Source: Deltaproteobacteria bacterium (GTDB lineage Bacteria; Desulfobacterota; Syntrophia; Syntrophales; UBA2210). Taken from it: a stretch of DNA of 59,792 nt. This document shows positions 32,525 through 39,842 of this stretch, piece by piece (the stretch's first letter is position 1; the number at the start of each line of letters is the position of its first letter). Below the pieces are notes generated by a model that was given only the letters and a program-made list of their open reading frames with translations, did no database searches and was not told the origin of the DNA. The stretch spans positions 1 through 59,792 of the forward strand of contig JAFGBH010000069.1 of the NCBI GenBank assembly GCA_016933215.1. Direction: 5' to 3'. A program made the translations under genes and the position numbers.

Positions 32525-33660
32525 TTCCCCGCTATTTCGTCGTAGACAGTACACACCTTTTCTATGTGTTTTTCCCAGGTGAAATTCTTCAGCATCGTCG
32601 AATTGACCTTTTTGACTTCATCTCTGTCGAGCATGAGCCCCTTTTTTATCTTGTCAGCTATCTCAATATGATCGATAGGATTTTCGATGACGTAGCCGTT
32701 CTTTCCTTCTATTATAATTTCCGAGGCCCCGTTGATTTGCGATGTAGCCACCGGAAGACCGGAGGCCATGGCCTCGAGGCAGACATTGCTGAAGGGTTCG
32801 TAAATAGTTGGAAAGATAAAAAGATCTGAAGCTTCGTAATATTGTTCCACGAAAGAAACAGGCCCGATGAAATGAACGTCTTTTTCCTTGCCCGCTTTTC
32901 GTGCAAGCGACCGGTAGGGGGCGATCCTGTCCTTTCCTATGACAATAAGGTGGGTGTTTTCGCCCACCATCGGGAGAGCTTCTATGACCCCCGTAAGGCC
33001 CTTTCTCCTGAATCCCGAGCCGACGAAGAGAAGCACCCTGGTCTCATCCGGTATTCCCAGAGAATCCCTGACTCTTTTCCCCCGTTCGGGGGGGTGGTCC
33101 ATGGGAAAATGGGTCCTGTCCACGGGCGTGTAAATCACCCGGATTTTCTCCGACGGAACGCCGTAGTGGGCCATTATTTCGGCCTTTCCCCTTTTTGAAT
33201 TAGCGATGATCGCCCTGTAGTTTCCCTCCCGGAAAATCTCCCTCTCTATACGAAGGAGGCTCAGATGTAAAGGATTGATTGCCTGGGTCATCCTCTTGTG
33301 CCATGGATCGATCTTCTTCCGCTGTATGAGCCATTCCCGGTGGCATCCATCACCGGCGCGGTAGACATCCTGATGGAGAGTTCTTTCGAAACTGTGAATA
33401 ATATCGAACTGCTCCCGCTTCAGCATCCGGCGGGAGTTGTAAGCAAAGCTCACCACCTCCAGAACTGAAAGACCTTTCAGCATGGGGACGTGGTGAAAGA
33501 TGATACCCTCACCATTCGCCTTATTCTTTTTTCCCTTCCACTCGTTGGCGAAGACGTGGACCTCGTGACCTGAGTCGATAAGGTGCTCCGCCAGAGCCGA
33601 CGTATAGCGCTCCGCACCGCCGAAATCAGTATACTGCTGTCTCACAAGGGCGACCTTCAT
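32521..33660 (-). CDS. Glycosyltransferase family 4 protein (WaaG-like)
   Basis: A 379-residue GT-B glycosyltransferase. It starts MKVALVRQQYTDFGGAERYT, typical of WaaG/RfaG-like LPS core glucosyltransferases, and has LLFVGSGFRRKGLTG and the donor-binding EPFSNVCLEAMASGLPV (E-x7-E). It is coupled by ATGA to both the GT2 gene before and the GT9 gene after. A role as core hexosyltransferase is likely; donor sugar is unknown. Confidence 0.87.
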   Translation of the reverse strand: MKVALVRQQYTDFGGAERYTSALAEHLIDSGHEVHVFANEWKGKKNKANGEGIIFHHVPMLKGLSVLEVVSFAYNSRRMLKREQFDIIHSFERTLHQDVYRAGDGCHREWLIQRKKIDPWHKRMTQAINPLHLSLLRIEREIFREGNYRAIIANSKRGKAEIMAHYGVPSEKIRVIYTPVDRTHFPMDHPPERGKRVRDSLGIPDETRVLLFVGSGFRRKGLTGVIEALPMVGENTHLIVIGKDRIAPYRSLARKAGKEKDVHFIGPVSFVEQYYEASDLFIFPTIYEPFSNVCLEAMASGLPVATSQINGASEIIIEGKNGYVIENPIDHIEIADKIKKGLMLDRDEVKKVNSTMLKNFTWEKHIEKVCTVYDEIAGK

Positions 33661-34427
33661 TGTTCTATAACCTGAAGTTCACGCAACTTTGTGTACTTTG
33701 AAAAGGTGTAAAAGGAATAGAGGATTGAAAGCGTAAATCCGAGGTAGCCGTCGAGAAATCCCAATCGTATGACATACATGTGAAAAAATGTGTAGAGAGG
33801 ACGAAAGGCGATATGGTGGATCCCGTAACGTTTTTTTTCCTTCAGGAGTTCCTTCGCTGCCAGCGAGGAATAGCGGTCAAGCCGTTGCAGGTAATCGCTG
33901 ATGGTTTTGTAGGTATAGTGCTCCATCGGATGCTTCAGGTGTCCCGTATCTCCTCTAACTGAGAGACTCTCGTGGACTTCCCGCTCGCCGAATGACCCCG
34001 TTCCCTTCTTGAAGAGCCTGAGGGTGTAATCGGGATACCAGCCGCAGTGCCTGATCCACCGTCCCAGAAAGAAATTCTTTCGCGGAATGAAATAGCCGGT
34101 CTTTGTAGATCCGCTCTCACAAAGAGCGGTTATTTCTCTCCTCAGTTCCGGCGTCACCCTCTCGTCGGCATCGAGACTCAGGATCCAGTCGTTTGTCGCC
34201 TTCCCAATGGCGCTGTTTTTCTGGGCGGAAAAACCCTTCCACGGTTCGGTATAAAACCGAACACCGCATCGTTCGCAGATATCCGCTGTTCCGTCATCAC
34301 TTCCGGAATCGACCACGATTATCTCATCTGCCCACTTAACGCTTTCCAGGCAGCCCCCGATATTGTCCTCTTCATTCTTGGTTATAATTGCTACCGATAC
34401 CATAGGTGCCTCTGGCATAAATATCAC
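33657..34427 (-). CDS. Glycosyltransferase family 2 protein (WaaE/KdtX-like)
   Basis: A 256-residue GT-A glycosyltransferase with VAIITKNEEDNIGGCL, the donor site VVDSGSDDGTADIC and the metal-linked LSLDADERVTPEL. FLGRWIRHCGWYPDYTLRLFKKG is typical of WaaE/KdtX enzymes that add glucose to heptose I in the inner core. Several Met codons (residues 1, 4 and 9) could be the start; the earliest is used. It is coupled to the GT4 gene. An 81-base gap separates it from the Trm112-like gene upstream. Confidence 0.85.
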   Translation of the reverse strand: MIFMPEAPMVSVAIITKNEEDNIGGCLESVKWADEIIVVDSGSDDGTADICERCGVRFYTEPWKGFSAQKNSAIGKATNDWILSLDADERVTPELRREITALCESGSTKTGYFIPRKNFFLGRWIRHCGWYPDYTLRLFKKGTGSFGEREVHESLSVRGDTGHLKHPMEHYTYKTISDYLQRLDRYSSLAAKELLKEKKRYGIHHIAFRPLYTFFHMYVIRLGFLDGYLGFTLSILYSFYTFSKYTKLRELQVIEQ

Positions 34428-34508
34428 AATTCCTACAGGTTACATGCACGTTCCTGTCAGCCGGACAGGAAACATACAAGAGGGTCATTCAACCGCCCCG
34501 GTGTTCCC

Positions 34509-34682
34509 TTAGTCTTCAATCGTTATCGCCTCGTCGATCAGCATAACGGGGATATCATCCTCGATTCTGTAGATGAGCCTGCAGTTGTCACAGATCAGAC
34601 CATCTTCCGTTTCATTCAAATGTATTTCACCCTTGCATTTCGGACAGGCGAGTATTTCGAGAAGCTCCTTGTCGATTGCCAT
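34509..34682 (-). CDS. Trm112-family zinc-ribbon protein
   Basis: A 57-residue protein starting MAIDKELLEILACPKCKG; ATG 34682 is preferred to the upstream ATG 34700 because AAGGGA lies just before it. Two Cys pairs (CPKC and CDNC) form a zinc ribbon of the YcaR/Trm112 type. The C-terminal YRIEDDIPVMLIDEA is the family signature. Such proteins often sit in LPS gene sets, next to lpxK or kdsB in enterobacteria, and may activate methyltransferases. It is the first gene of the core glycosyltransferase run. Confidence 0.9.
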   Translation of the reverse strand: MAIDKELLEILACPKCKGEIHLNETEDGLICDNCRLIYRIEDDIPVMLIDEAITIED

Positions 34683-34740
34683 TGATTCCCTTTCCTCCAT
34701 TTATGAAATGAATAGCGAGCGCATACAACAAATATTTTCC

Positions 34741-34792
34741 CTAACAGTCGGAGCCTCCATCAGAAAGGCTTCGGTGATCTTTAATCTGTTAG
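34741..34792 (-). promoter_or_regulatory. Structured 5' leader of the LPS-core transcript
   Basis: Two nested inverted repeats lie between the candidate promoter and the Trm112-like gene. The outer one is CTAACAG (34741-34747) with CTGTTAG (34786-34792). The inner one is CGGAGCCT (34749-34756) with AGGCTTCG (34766-34773), seven of eight paired. The RNA could form one long stem-loop. It matches no riboswitch class I know. Confidence 0.4.
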
Positions 34793-34830
34793 CTACTTAC
34801 GCACCGCAGAGCCGTATTACCTGTGAAGGT

Positions 34831-34860
34831 TATTTACAGGGAAATATGTTTCCCTGTCAA
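34831..34860 (-). promoter_or_regulatory. Promoter whose spacer is a perfect palindrome (candidate operator)
   Basis: On the minus strand TTGACA (34860-34855) and TAAATA (34836-34831) are 18 bases apart. A perfect inverted repeat, ACAGGGAAA/TTTCCCTGT with a 4-base centre, spans 34836-34857 and so fills the spacer. The start of transcription would be near 34824, giving a leader of about 140 bases to the Trm112-like gene. This arrangement is typical of a repressor- or activator-controlled promoter. The remaining bases 34861-35012, between it and the waaC stop, show no further feature. Confidence 0.5.
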
Positions 34861-35012
34861 GGATGAAGGTCTCCCGACGAATCGAAAATCACGGGATCTT
34901 TGAAGAATCCGAGAATAAAAAAGGCTGCTGATGTGGTTAAAGAAGGAGTCGAATAGATGTATAAGGGGTTCAGGCTATGGATTAGGGACGGGCGAGATGT
35001 TTTCTTTTCAAT

Positions 35013-36062
35013 TTACGATTTTCGGTTTCCCAATTCCAGTGTTTCTTTTACCGCCCCGAAGACATCGTCCACGGTGATCTCCTTCATGCATCGCACGGTG
35101 TCACACTCCTTCTTAAAACAGGGGCTGCAGTGGAGGCCTTTTCTTATAACCCTGTGGCCTTCGCCATAGGGGCCGGTCCTCAGGGGATCAGTGGGACCGA
35201 AGAGGGCCACCGTGGGGGTACCCACCGCGGCGGCAATGTGCATGGGGCCCGAATCGGTGGTGACCACAACGGTGGCGAGCTCGTAAAGGTACGCCAGGTC
35301 CCTGAGAGATGTCTTTCCCGTCAGGTTTGCCGAGTAGAAGTTCATCATGTACTGGATACGTTCAACCACGTCGTCATTTTTCCCTCCCGTAAAGACGACT
35401 TTTGTCTTTAATTCGCTTGCAATCCTGTCACAGAGTTCGGCGAATTTTTTCTCTTCCCAGAGCTTGGTCTTCCAGAATGCCACGGGGTTTACGGCCACGA
35501 AGGGACTATCCCCGTCTATTTTGTGCTCTTTTAAGAGGGTGTCGACTCTCAGCCTGTTTTCTTCCCGAAGGGGTATCAGAAACTCGGGGCTTTCGATGTT
35601 TGCCCCGAGGTAGCGGGGAAGATCGAGATAGCGGTCCACGGCGTGCTTTTCCATGTCCTCGTATATCTTTTCATTAAGAAAGAGACCGGAGAGTTCCTGC
35701 AGGCTATTGTATCCTATTTTTCGTTTCGCACCGCTTATGCCGACGATCAGGGCGCTCTTAAAGAGGCCGTGAAAGTCAATGACCATATCGTATCTGCGTT
35801 CCCTCAGGGCAGCGATGAATTGACGAATTTCTTCCAGGGCAGGGCCTATCTTTTTGATATTTCTGAGATTTGTTATCCACTGCTTTCTGTGGGAGATGAT
35901 GACCCTGTCAAGGTAAGGGTGGCTCTCGATTAAATCGGAGGAGGCCTCCTCGATGACCCATGTGATATGGGCGTCGGGAAAACGCCTTCTCAGGGCCGCG
36001 AGAGAGGGAAGGGTGTGGACCACGTCTCCTATGGCACTCAGTTTTACGATGAGAAGGTTCAA
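35013..36062 (-). CDS. waaC: Lipopolysaccharide heptosyltransferase I
   Basis: GT9 enzyme that adds the first heptose to Kdo on lipid A. At 349 residues it has the WaaC start MNLLIVKLSAIGDVVHTLPSL and the acceptor-proximal INPVAFWKTKLWE-like region (here VNPVAFWKTKLWEEKKFA). The GT9 donor motif TTDSGPMHIAAAVGTPTVAL is complete. A Cys set CSPCFKKEC near the end matches its paralogues. The gene is coupled to gmhB by ATGA. Heptosyltransferase I is preferred over II because of the N-terminal sequence. Confidence 0.88.
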   Translation of the reverse strand: MNLLIVKLSAIGDVVHTLPSLAALRRRFPDAHITWVIEEASSDLIESHPYLDRVIISHRKQWITNLRNIKKIGPALEEIRQFIAALRERRYDMVIDFHGLFKSALIVGISGAKRKIGYNSLQELSGLFLNEKIYEDMEKHAVDRYLDLPRYLGANIESPEFLIPLREENRLRVDTLLKEHKIDGDSPFVAVNPVAFWKTKLWEEKKFAELCDRIASELKTKVVFTGGKNDDVVERIQYMMNFYSANLTGKTSLRDLAYLYELATVVVTTDSGPMHIAAAVGTPTVALFGPTDPLRTGPYGEGHRVIRKGLHCSPCFKKECDTVRCMKEITVDDVFGAVKETLELGNRKS

Positions 36063-36622
36063 TGTTCTCTATCCTTCAGTATCCAGTTTACGGCATCCAG
36101 AAGGTCTGCTGCGACGTAGGCAGCCCCTTCCGTGTTCCCTATATCTTTGCCGTATCCCGTTCGTACCAGGACGCCGGTGACACCGGCGTTTCGTGCCGTT
36201 TCGAGATCCCTCTCCGTATCGCCCACCATGTATGAGCGGGAAAGATCAATGTCAAGCTCCTTGGAAGCCACCAGAAGCATTCCCGTTTTCGGTTTTCTGC
36301 AGTGACAGTCGCGAACGTATTCGCCCAGTCCTTCCGTGGGGTGGTGGGGACAGAAGTAAAACCGGTCTATACCGGTTCCCTCCTGAGAAAGGATGGCATT
36401 TATGCGCTCATGGAGGGCTGTTACAAAATCCTCGTCGAAAAAGCCCCGTGCCACGCCGGACTGGTTTGAGACTACCACAGCCTTCATGCCCGCTTCTCGA
36501 ATCATACCGACGGCTTTGGCCGCGAAGGGGAACAGTCTCAGATCATCGAAATGTTTCAGATAGCCGACTTCCTCATTGATCGTGCCGTCTCTGTCGAGAA
36601 AAACCGCCCTGTTTTTTTTCAT
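36059..36622 (-). CDS. gmhB: D-glycero-beta-D-manno-heptose-1,7-bisphosphate 7-phosphatase
   Basis: HAD-family phosphatase of 187 residues in the ADP-heptose pathway. It removes the C7 phosphate from the product of HldA. HAD motif I is FLDRDGTINEE near the start, motif II is VVSNQSG, a zinc loop CPHHPTEGLGEYVRDCHCRKP is present, and MVGDTERDLETA is motif IV. It lies between waaF and waaC, the users of the finished heptose. HldA is encoded at 53.5-54.5 kb in this window; GmhA and the nucleotidyltransferase HldC are not in view. Confidence 0.95.
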   Translation of the reverse strand: MKKNRAVFLDRDGTINEEVGYLKHFDDLRLFPFAAKAVGMIREAGMKAVVVSNQSGVARGFFDEDFVTALHERINAILSQEGTGIDRFYFCPHHPTEGLGEYVRDCHCRKPKTGMLLVASKELDIDLSRSYMVGDTERDLETARNAGVTGVLVRTGYGKDIGNTEGAAYVAADLLDAVNWILKDREH

Positions 36623-36667
36623 GATTCGATCTTTTCGGTTTTAGAGTTTTACGTTTCGAGTAATCCT

Positions 36668-37744
36668 CTAATCCTTAGTCCTGTGATGCCTCTTTAGTAG
36701 TTCCCGCGCCTCGTTGTAGACGTCATCTGCTCCTATAAGATCCATACACCGGAAATCAGTCGGACAAGTTTTTTTCAGACAGGGACTGCAGTCCACGTCC
36801 CTGTGGACAACGACACTTTTATCGCCCAATGGTGAGGTCGTCAAGGGATTCGTAGAGCCGAATATGGCCACGAGGGGTATGTCGAGTGCTCCTGCGAGAT
36901 GCATAAGCCCGGAATCATTGGAGATAAAAAGATCGCACCCCGCGATGAGAGATATTGCCTCGGCAAGACCCGTTTCACCCGCCATATTGATGAGATTATG
37001 GTGTGCATGCCCCTTCACGAGGGTAGCCCTTTCTCTGTCTTCTCTGCTTCCAAAGAGCATCACGTCTGCCGATAATTTGTCGATGAGATGGTCCGCCACG
37101 GTAGCAAATCGATCAGGATGCCACATCTTGGCCGGTCCATAGGTAGCGCCGGGAGCGATTCCCACCAGCGGGCCCTTACCCTTGACATCGTATTGTTTCC
37201 GCAGTTCCTCTGCCCGTCTCTTAAGGTCGTCCTTTATAGTCAGTCTGATATTTCTTTTCCCCCCGTGGAAACCGAGGGCCTTTACCATCTCCAGGTAATA
37301 GCCAACCTGATGTATCTCCCTGATTTTCTGAGTCCTTTGCACCGAGTGGGTGAGGAGAATGCCCCTGCCGTCTGAATTGTAACCCGCCCTCACCGGTATT
37401 CTGGCCAACCATGTGATAATGGCGGCCTCGATGGCATTCTGAAGGAGGAGGGCAAGGTCAAAGTTCATTGTTTTGATCTCACCGGCGAGTCGTATCTTTC
37501 CGCTGATTCCATCGTGAATCCCGGGGCTCTGAAAGGGAATAACCTCGTCGACATCGGGTGAAAGCCGGTAAATGTCGGCTACCCAGGGTTTTGCGAGAAC
37601 AGATATCTGTGCGTCGGGGAGGGTCGCTCTCACGGCGGAGATAGCGGGCAGCGACATGATGACGTCTCCGATCCAGTTCGTTCCGCGAATAAGGACCCGT
37701 TTCACATTCTTAAAGGGTATTTTTTTTGATCCTCTTACGTTCAT
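36668..37744 (-). CDS. waaF: Lipopolysaccharide heptosyltransferase II
   Basis: GT9 enzyme that adds heptose II, 358 residues. After a short basic lead it has VKRVLIRGTNWIGDVIMSLPAI, the WaaF signature, then GIAPGATYGPAKMWHPDRFA and the donor motif SNDSGLMHLAGALDIPLVAI. The C-terminal CSPCLKKTC cluster is shared with the other GT9 proteins here. It lies 45 bases upstream of gmhB on the same strand. The 80 bases between its start and the lpxL stop are almost wholly dispersed repeat. Confidence 0.93.
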   Translation of the reverse strand: MNVRGSKKIPFKNVKRVLIRGTNWIGDVIMSLPAISAVRATLPDAQISVLAKPWVADIYRLSPDVDEVIPFQSPGIHDGISGKIRLAGEIKTMNFDLALLLQNAIEAAIITWLARIPVRAGYNSDGRGILLTHSVQRTQKIREIHQVGYYLEMVKALGFHGGKRNIRLTIKDDLKRRAEELRKQYDVKGKGPLVGIAPGATYGPAKMWHPDRFATVADHLIDKLSADVMLFGSREDRERATLVKGHAHHNLINMAGETGLAEAISLIAGCDLFISNDSGLMHLAGALDIPLVAIFGSTNPLTTSPLGDKSVVVHRDVDCSPCLKKTCPTDFRCMDLIGADDVYNEARELLKRHHRTKD

Positions 37745-37761
37745 TTTTTACTCTTAGTTAT

Positions 37762-37850
37762 AAAGGCACAAAGTACCAGAGGCACAAAGGCACCGAGAAA
37801 GAATAAAACTATTACTTTGTGCCTTTATTGCTTTGTCACTTTGTGCCTTG
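37762..37850. repeat. GGCACAAAG-type dispersed repeats overlapping the lpxL 3' end
   Basis: Exact GGCACAAAG or its complement is found at 37765-37773, 37781-37789, 37815-37823 and 37839-37847. The core 37787-37825 is the inverted counterpart of 11181-11219 (37 of 39 bases). A second shared block, GGCACAAAGTACC plus nine more bases (20 of 22 identical), recurs at 59628. The last units lie inside the lpxL reading frame, whose stop codon is itself within the array. Confidence 0.88.
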
Positions 37851-38754
37851 GCAACCGGCTTAAGCCGGTTGCACTTCGCTTTCTCACCTGACATTTTTTT
37901 GTCTTCCACCTTTGGTGGAGCCAGAACCATTGCTCCGGATGCTCACGGACGACTTCCTCAACGATGGTGGTAAACCTCTGGGTGTTGAGAAGGACGTCAC
38001 GGTCGTAATCGCCGGTACGGATTATCTCCGCTTCCTTTACGACAATCTTGTATCGTCCGTCATCCTGCCTGAATATGAAGACAGGCAGTACGGGCGATCC
38101 TGTCAGAAGGGCGATCTCTGCAAATCGCCGCGTGGTGCATGCCGGTCTTCCGAAGAAATCGACAAAAACACCCTCGCGCCACGACATGTTCTGGTCCATC
38201 ATAATTCCCACTACTTTGTTTTCCTTGAGAATTTTGATAATCTTTCTCACTACGCCCCCCTTGCTAAGGAGTTTGTTTCCCGTAATGCTTCTCTCCATCA
38301 GCAAGAGGTCTTCCAGGATGGGATTGTCGAGGAGTCGGTAAATCGCATACAAGGGTTGATACCCGAGGGCGAAGGCTGCCGCCCCCAGCTCCCAGTTTCC
38401 GAAGTGGGCCGAGTAAAAGAGGAGCCCCTTTCCCCTCGCAAGGGCTCTTTCGTAGACGTCACGTCCCTCAAAATCCACCCAGTCAGTAATATTATCCCTG
38501 GTGAAGCCGAAGACCTCGAAAAATTCCGCCGCCATAATCCCGAGATTTTGAAAGGAACCCTTGGCAATCTTTTTTATCTCAGAGATGTTCTTTTCGGGGA
38601 AAGAGCGTATGAGATTATTAAGGGTAATCACTCTATGCTTGAGAGAGATATGATAGACAAGCAGGGCAATGCCCTTGAAGAGGGCACGTCTGACGCCCAG
38701 GGGTATAGACCTGAAAACTATCAGGATTATTCTCGTCGACAGTTTCTTCTTCAT
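37825..38754 (-). CDS. lpxL: Lipid A biosynthesis acyltransferase LpxL/HtrB-like
   Basis: Inner-membrane acyltransferase that adds a secondary acyl chain to lipid A, 309 residues. There is an N-terminal hydrophobic stretch, the catalytic HX4E motif in YSAHFGNWELG, GIMMDQNMSWREGVFVDFFG, and the terminal family motif WFWLHQRWK near 280. Residues 295-309 (ATGLSRLPRHKVTKQ) are translated from a 22-base palindrome and repeat DNA and look like an accidental tail. The gene is coupled to lpxK by ATGA. Position among the LPS genes supports the call; which acyl position is filled is not evident. Confidence 0.88.
   Translation of the reverse strand: MKKKLSTRIILIVFRSIPLGVRRALFKGIALLVYHISLKHRVITLNNLIRSFPEKNISEIKKIAKGSFQNLGIMAAEFFEVFGFTRDNITDWVDFEGRDVYERALARGKGLLFYSAHFGNWELGAAAFALGYQPLYAIYRLLDNPILEDLLLMERSITGNKLLSKGGVVRKIIKILKENKVVGIMMDQNMSWREGVFVDFFGRPACTTRRFAEIALLTGSPVLPVFIFRQDDGRYKIVVKEAEIIRTGDYDRDVLLNTQRFTTIVEEVVREHPEQWFWLHQRWKTKKCQVRKRSATGLSRLPRHKVTKQ
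37851..37872. repeat. Perfect 22-base palindrome inside the end of lpxL
   Basis: GCAACCGGCTT followed by AAGCCGGTTGC is a perfect palindrome of 22 bases with no loop. It lies within codons 295-302 of lpxL, directly next to the GGCACAAAG repeat block. It could extrude as a cruciform or form a strong RNA stem after the functional end of the protein. Confidence 0.85.
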
Positions 38755-39842
38755 CCTCTCAGTCTTTCCAGAATAAGCTCTCTGAATTCGTGATTCGAGG
38801 GGGTAATTTTCATTGTTATCTTCAGGAGGTGAATATCCTGAAGGAAACGTGGAAAGTCAATCAGTTTCACGCCGTCTTTTTCCGTGGTAATGACTATCTC
38901 TGCCGACGATTCGGTTGCCCTTCTCCCTATTTCTTCGATGTCTCCCTTTGTATAGACATGGTGATCGGGGAAGGGGATGAACGAAGCGATAGTCCCTCCC
39001 AGGCTTATCAGAGTTTCTCTGAAACTCTCCGGTTTTGCTATACCAGAAAAGGCACAAATCCTTTTCCCTTTGAGACAGTCGAGGGGCCGCTTCCCTCCGG
39101 TTTTACCGTCGATGACGGACTTCGGTCTCCGGGAGGCGTAAAAGAGGGGGGCTTCGGTGTATTTTCTCATGAGTTTGCCCGTCCCTTCTAATTTCTTCTC
39201 CTCCCCATCATTTCCCGTGATTACAATGATATCGGCTCGTTTCAATGCATTCTTTGATTCCCTGAGGGTTCCCCTGGGGAGCATGTAGCCGTTTCCGAAG
39301 GGCCTTTCGGCATCGAGAAGCACAATGTCGAGATTCCGCTCAAGTGAGCGGTGCTGAAAGGCATCATCAAGCAGGAGAATGTCTGCCTCAAGGTGATCTA
39401 TGGCATATCTCCCCGTCCTGTACCTTTTTTTGCCGGTGATGACGGGCACATCACCAAGGGATTGCGCCATGAGAAGAGGTTCGTCGCCGGCCTCCTGAAT
39501 ACCCATGAGGATATTGTTTCCATCCGAAACGACGTTGATTTCCTCTTTTTGCCTTCCACCGTATCCCCTGCTCAGGACAGCCGGCCTGAAGCCCTCTTGT
39601 TTGAGTGTCTCCGCGAGCATGATAACCATCGGGGTCTTTCCCGTTCCTCCCACGGTGATGTTCCCAATGCTCACAACGGGACAGCTGAGCCTTCGCCTCT
39701 TTATCATGCGGGCCTTGTAACAAGAGTTTCGAAGGCGAACACTACTCCCGTAGAGGATGGAAAGGAAAAAGAAGGGAAAATATCCGCCCTTCGTTTCATC
39801 ACTTTTCATCATGTCAGTTATGAATGTTTTCAGGTCTTCCAT
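38751..39842 (-). CDS. lpxK: Tetraacyldisaccharide 4'-kinase
   Basis: Inner-membrane-associated kinase that phosphorylates the 4' position of the lipid A disaccharide. From ATG 39842 it has 363 residues (MEDLKTFITDMM); the frame is open farther upstream inside msbA, and ATG 39812 is another option. The family P-loop SIGNITVGGTGKTP, SRGYGGRQKE, and LLDDAFQHRSLERNLDIVLLD are all present. It lies between msbA and lpxL. The start codon choice is uncertain because no good ribosome site is visible. Confidence 0.92.
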   Translation of the reverse strand: MEDLKTFITDMMKSDETKGGYFPFFFLSILYGSSVRLRNSCYKARMIKRRRLSCPVVSIGNITVGGTGKTPMVIMLAETLKQEGFRPAVLSRGYGGRQKEEINVVSDGNNILMGIQEAGDEPLLMAQSLGDVPVITGKKRYRTGRYAIDHLEADILLLDDAFQHRSLERNLDIVLLDAERPFGNGYMLPRGTLRESKNALKRADIIVITGNDGEEKKLEGTGKLMRKYTEAPLFYASRRPKSVIDGKTGGKRPLDCLKGKRICAFSGIAKPESFRETLISLGGTIASFIPFPDHHVYTKGDIEEIGRRATESSAEIVITTEKDGVKLIDFPRFLQDIHLLKITMKITPSNHEFRELILERLRG

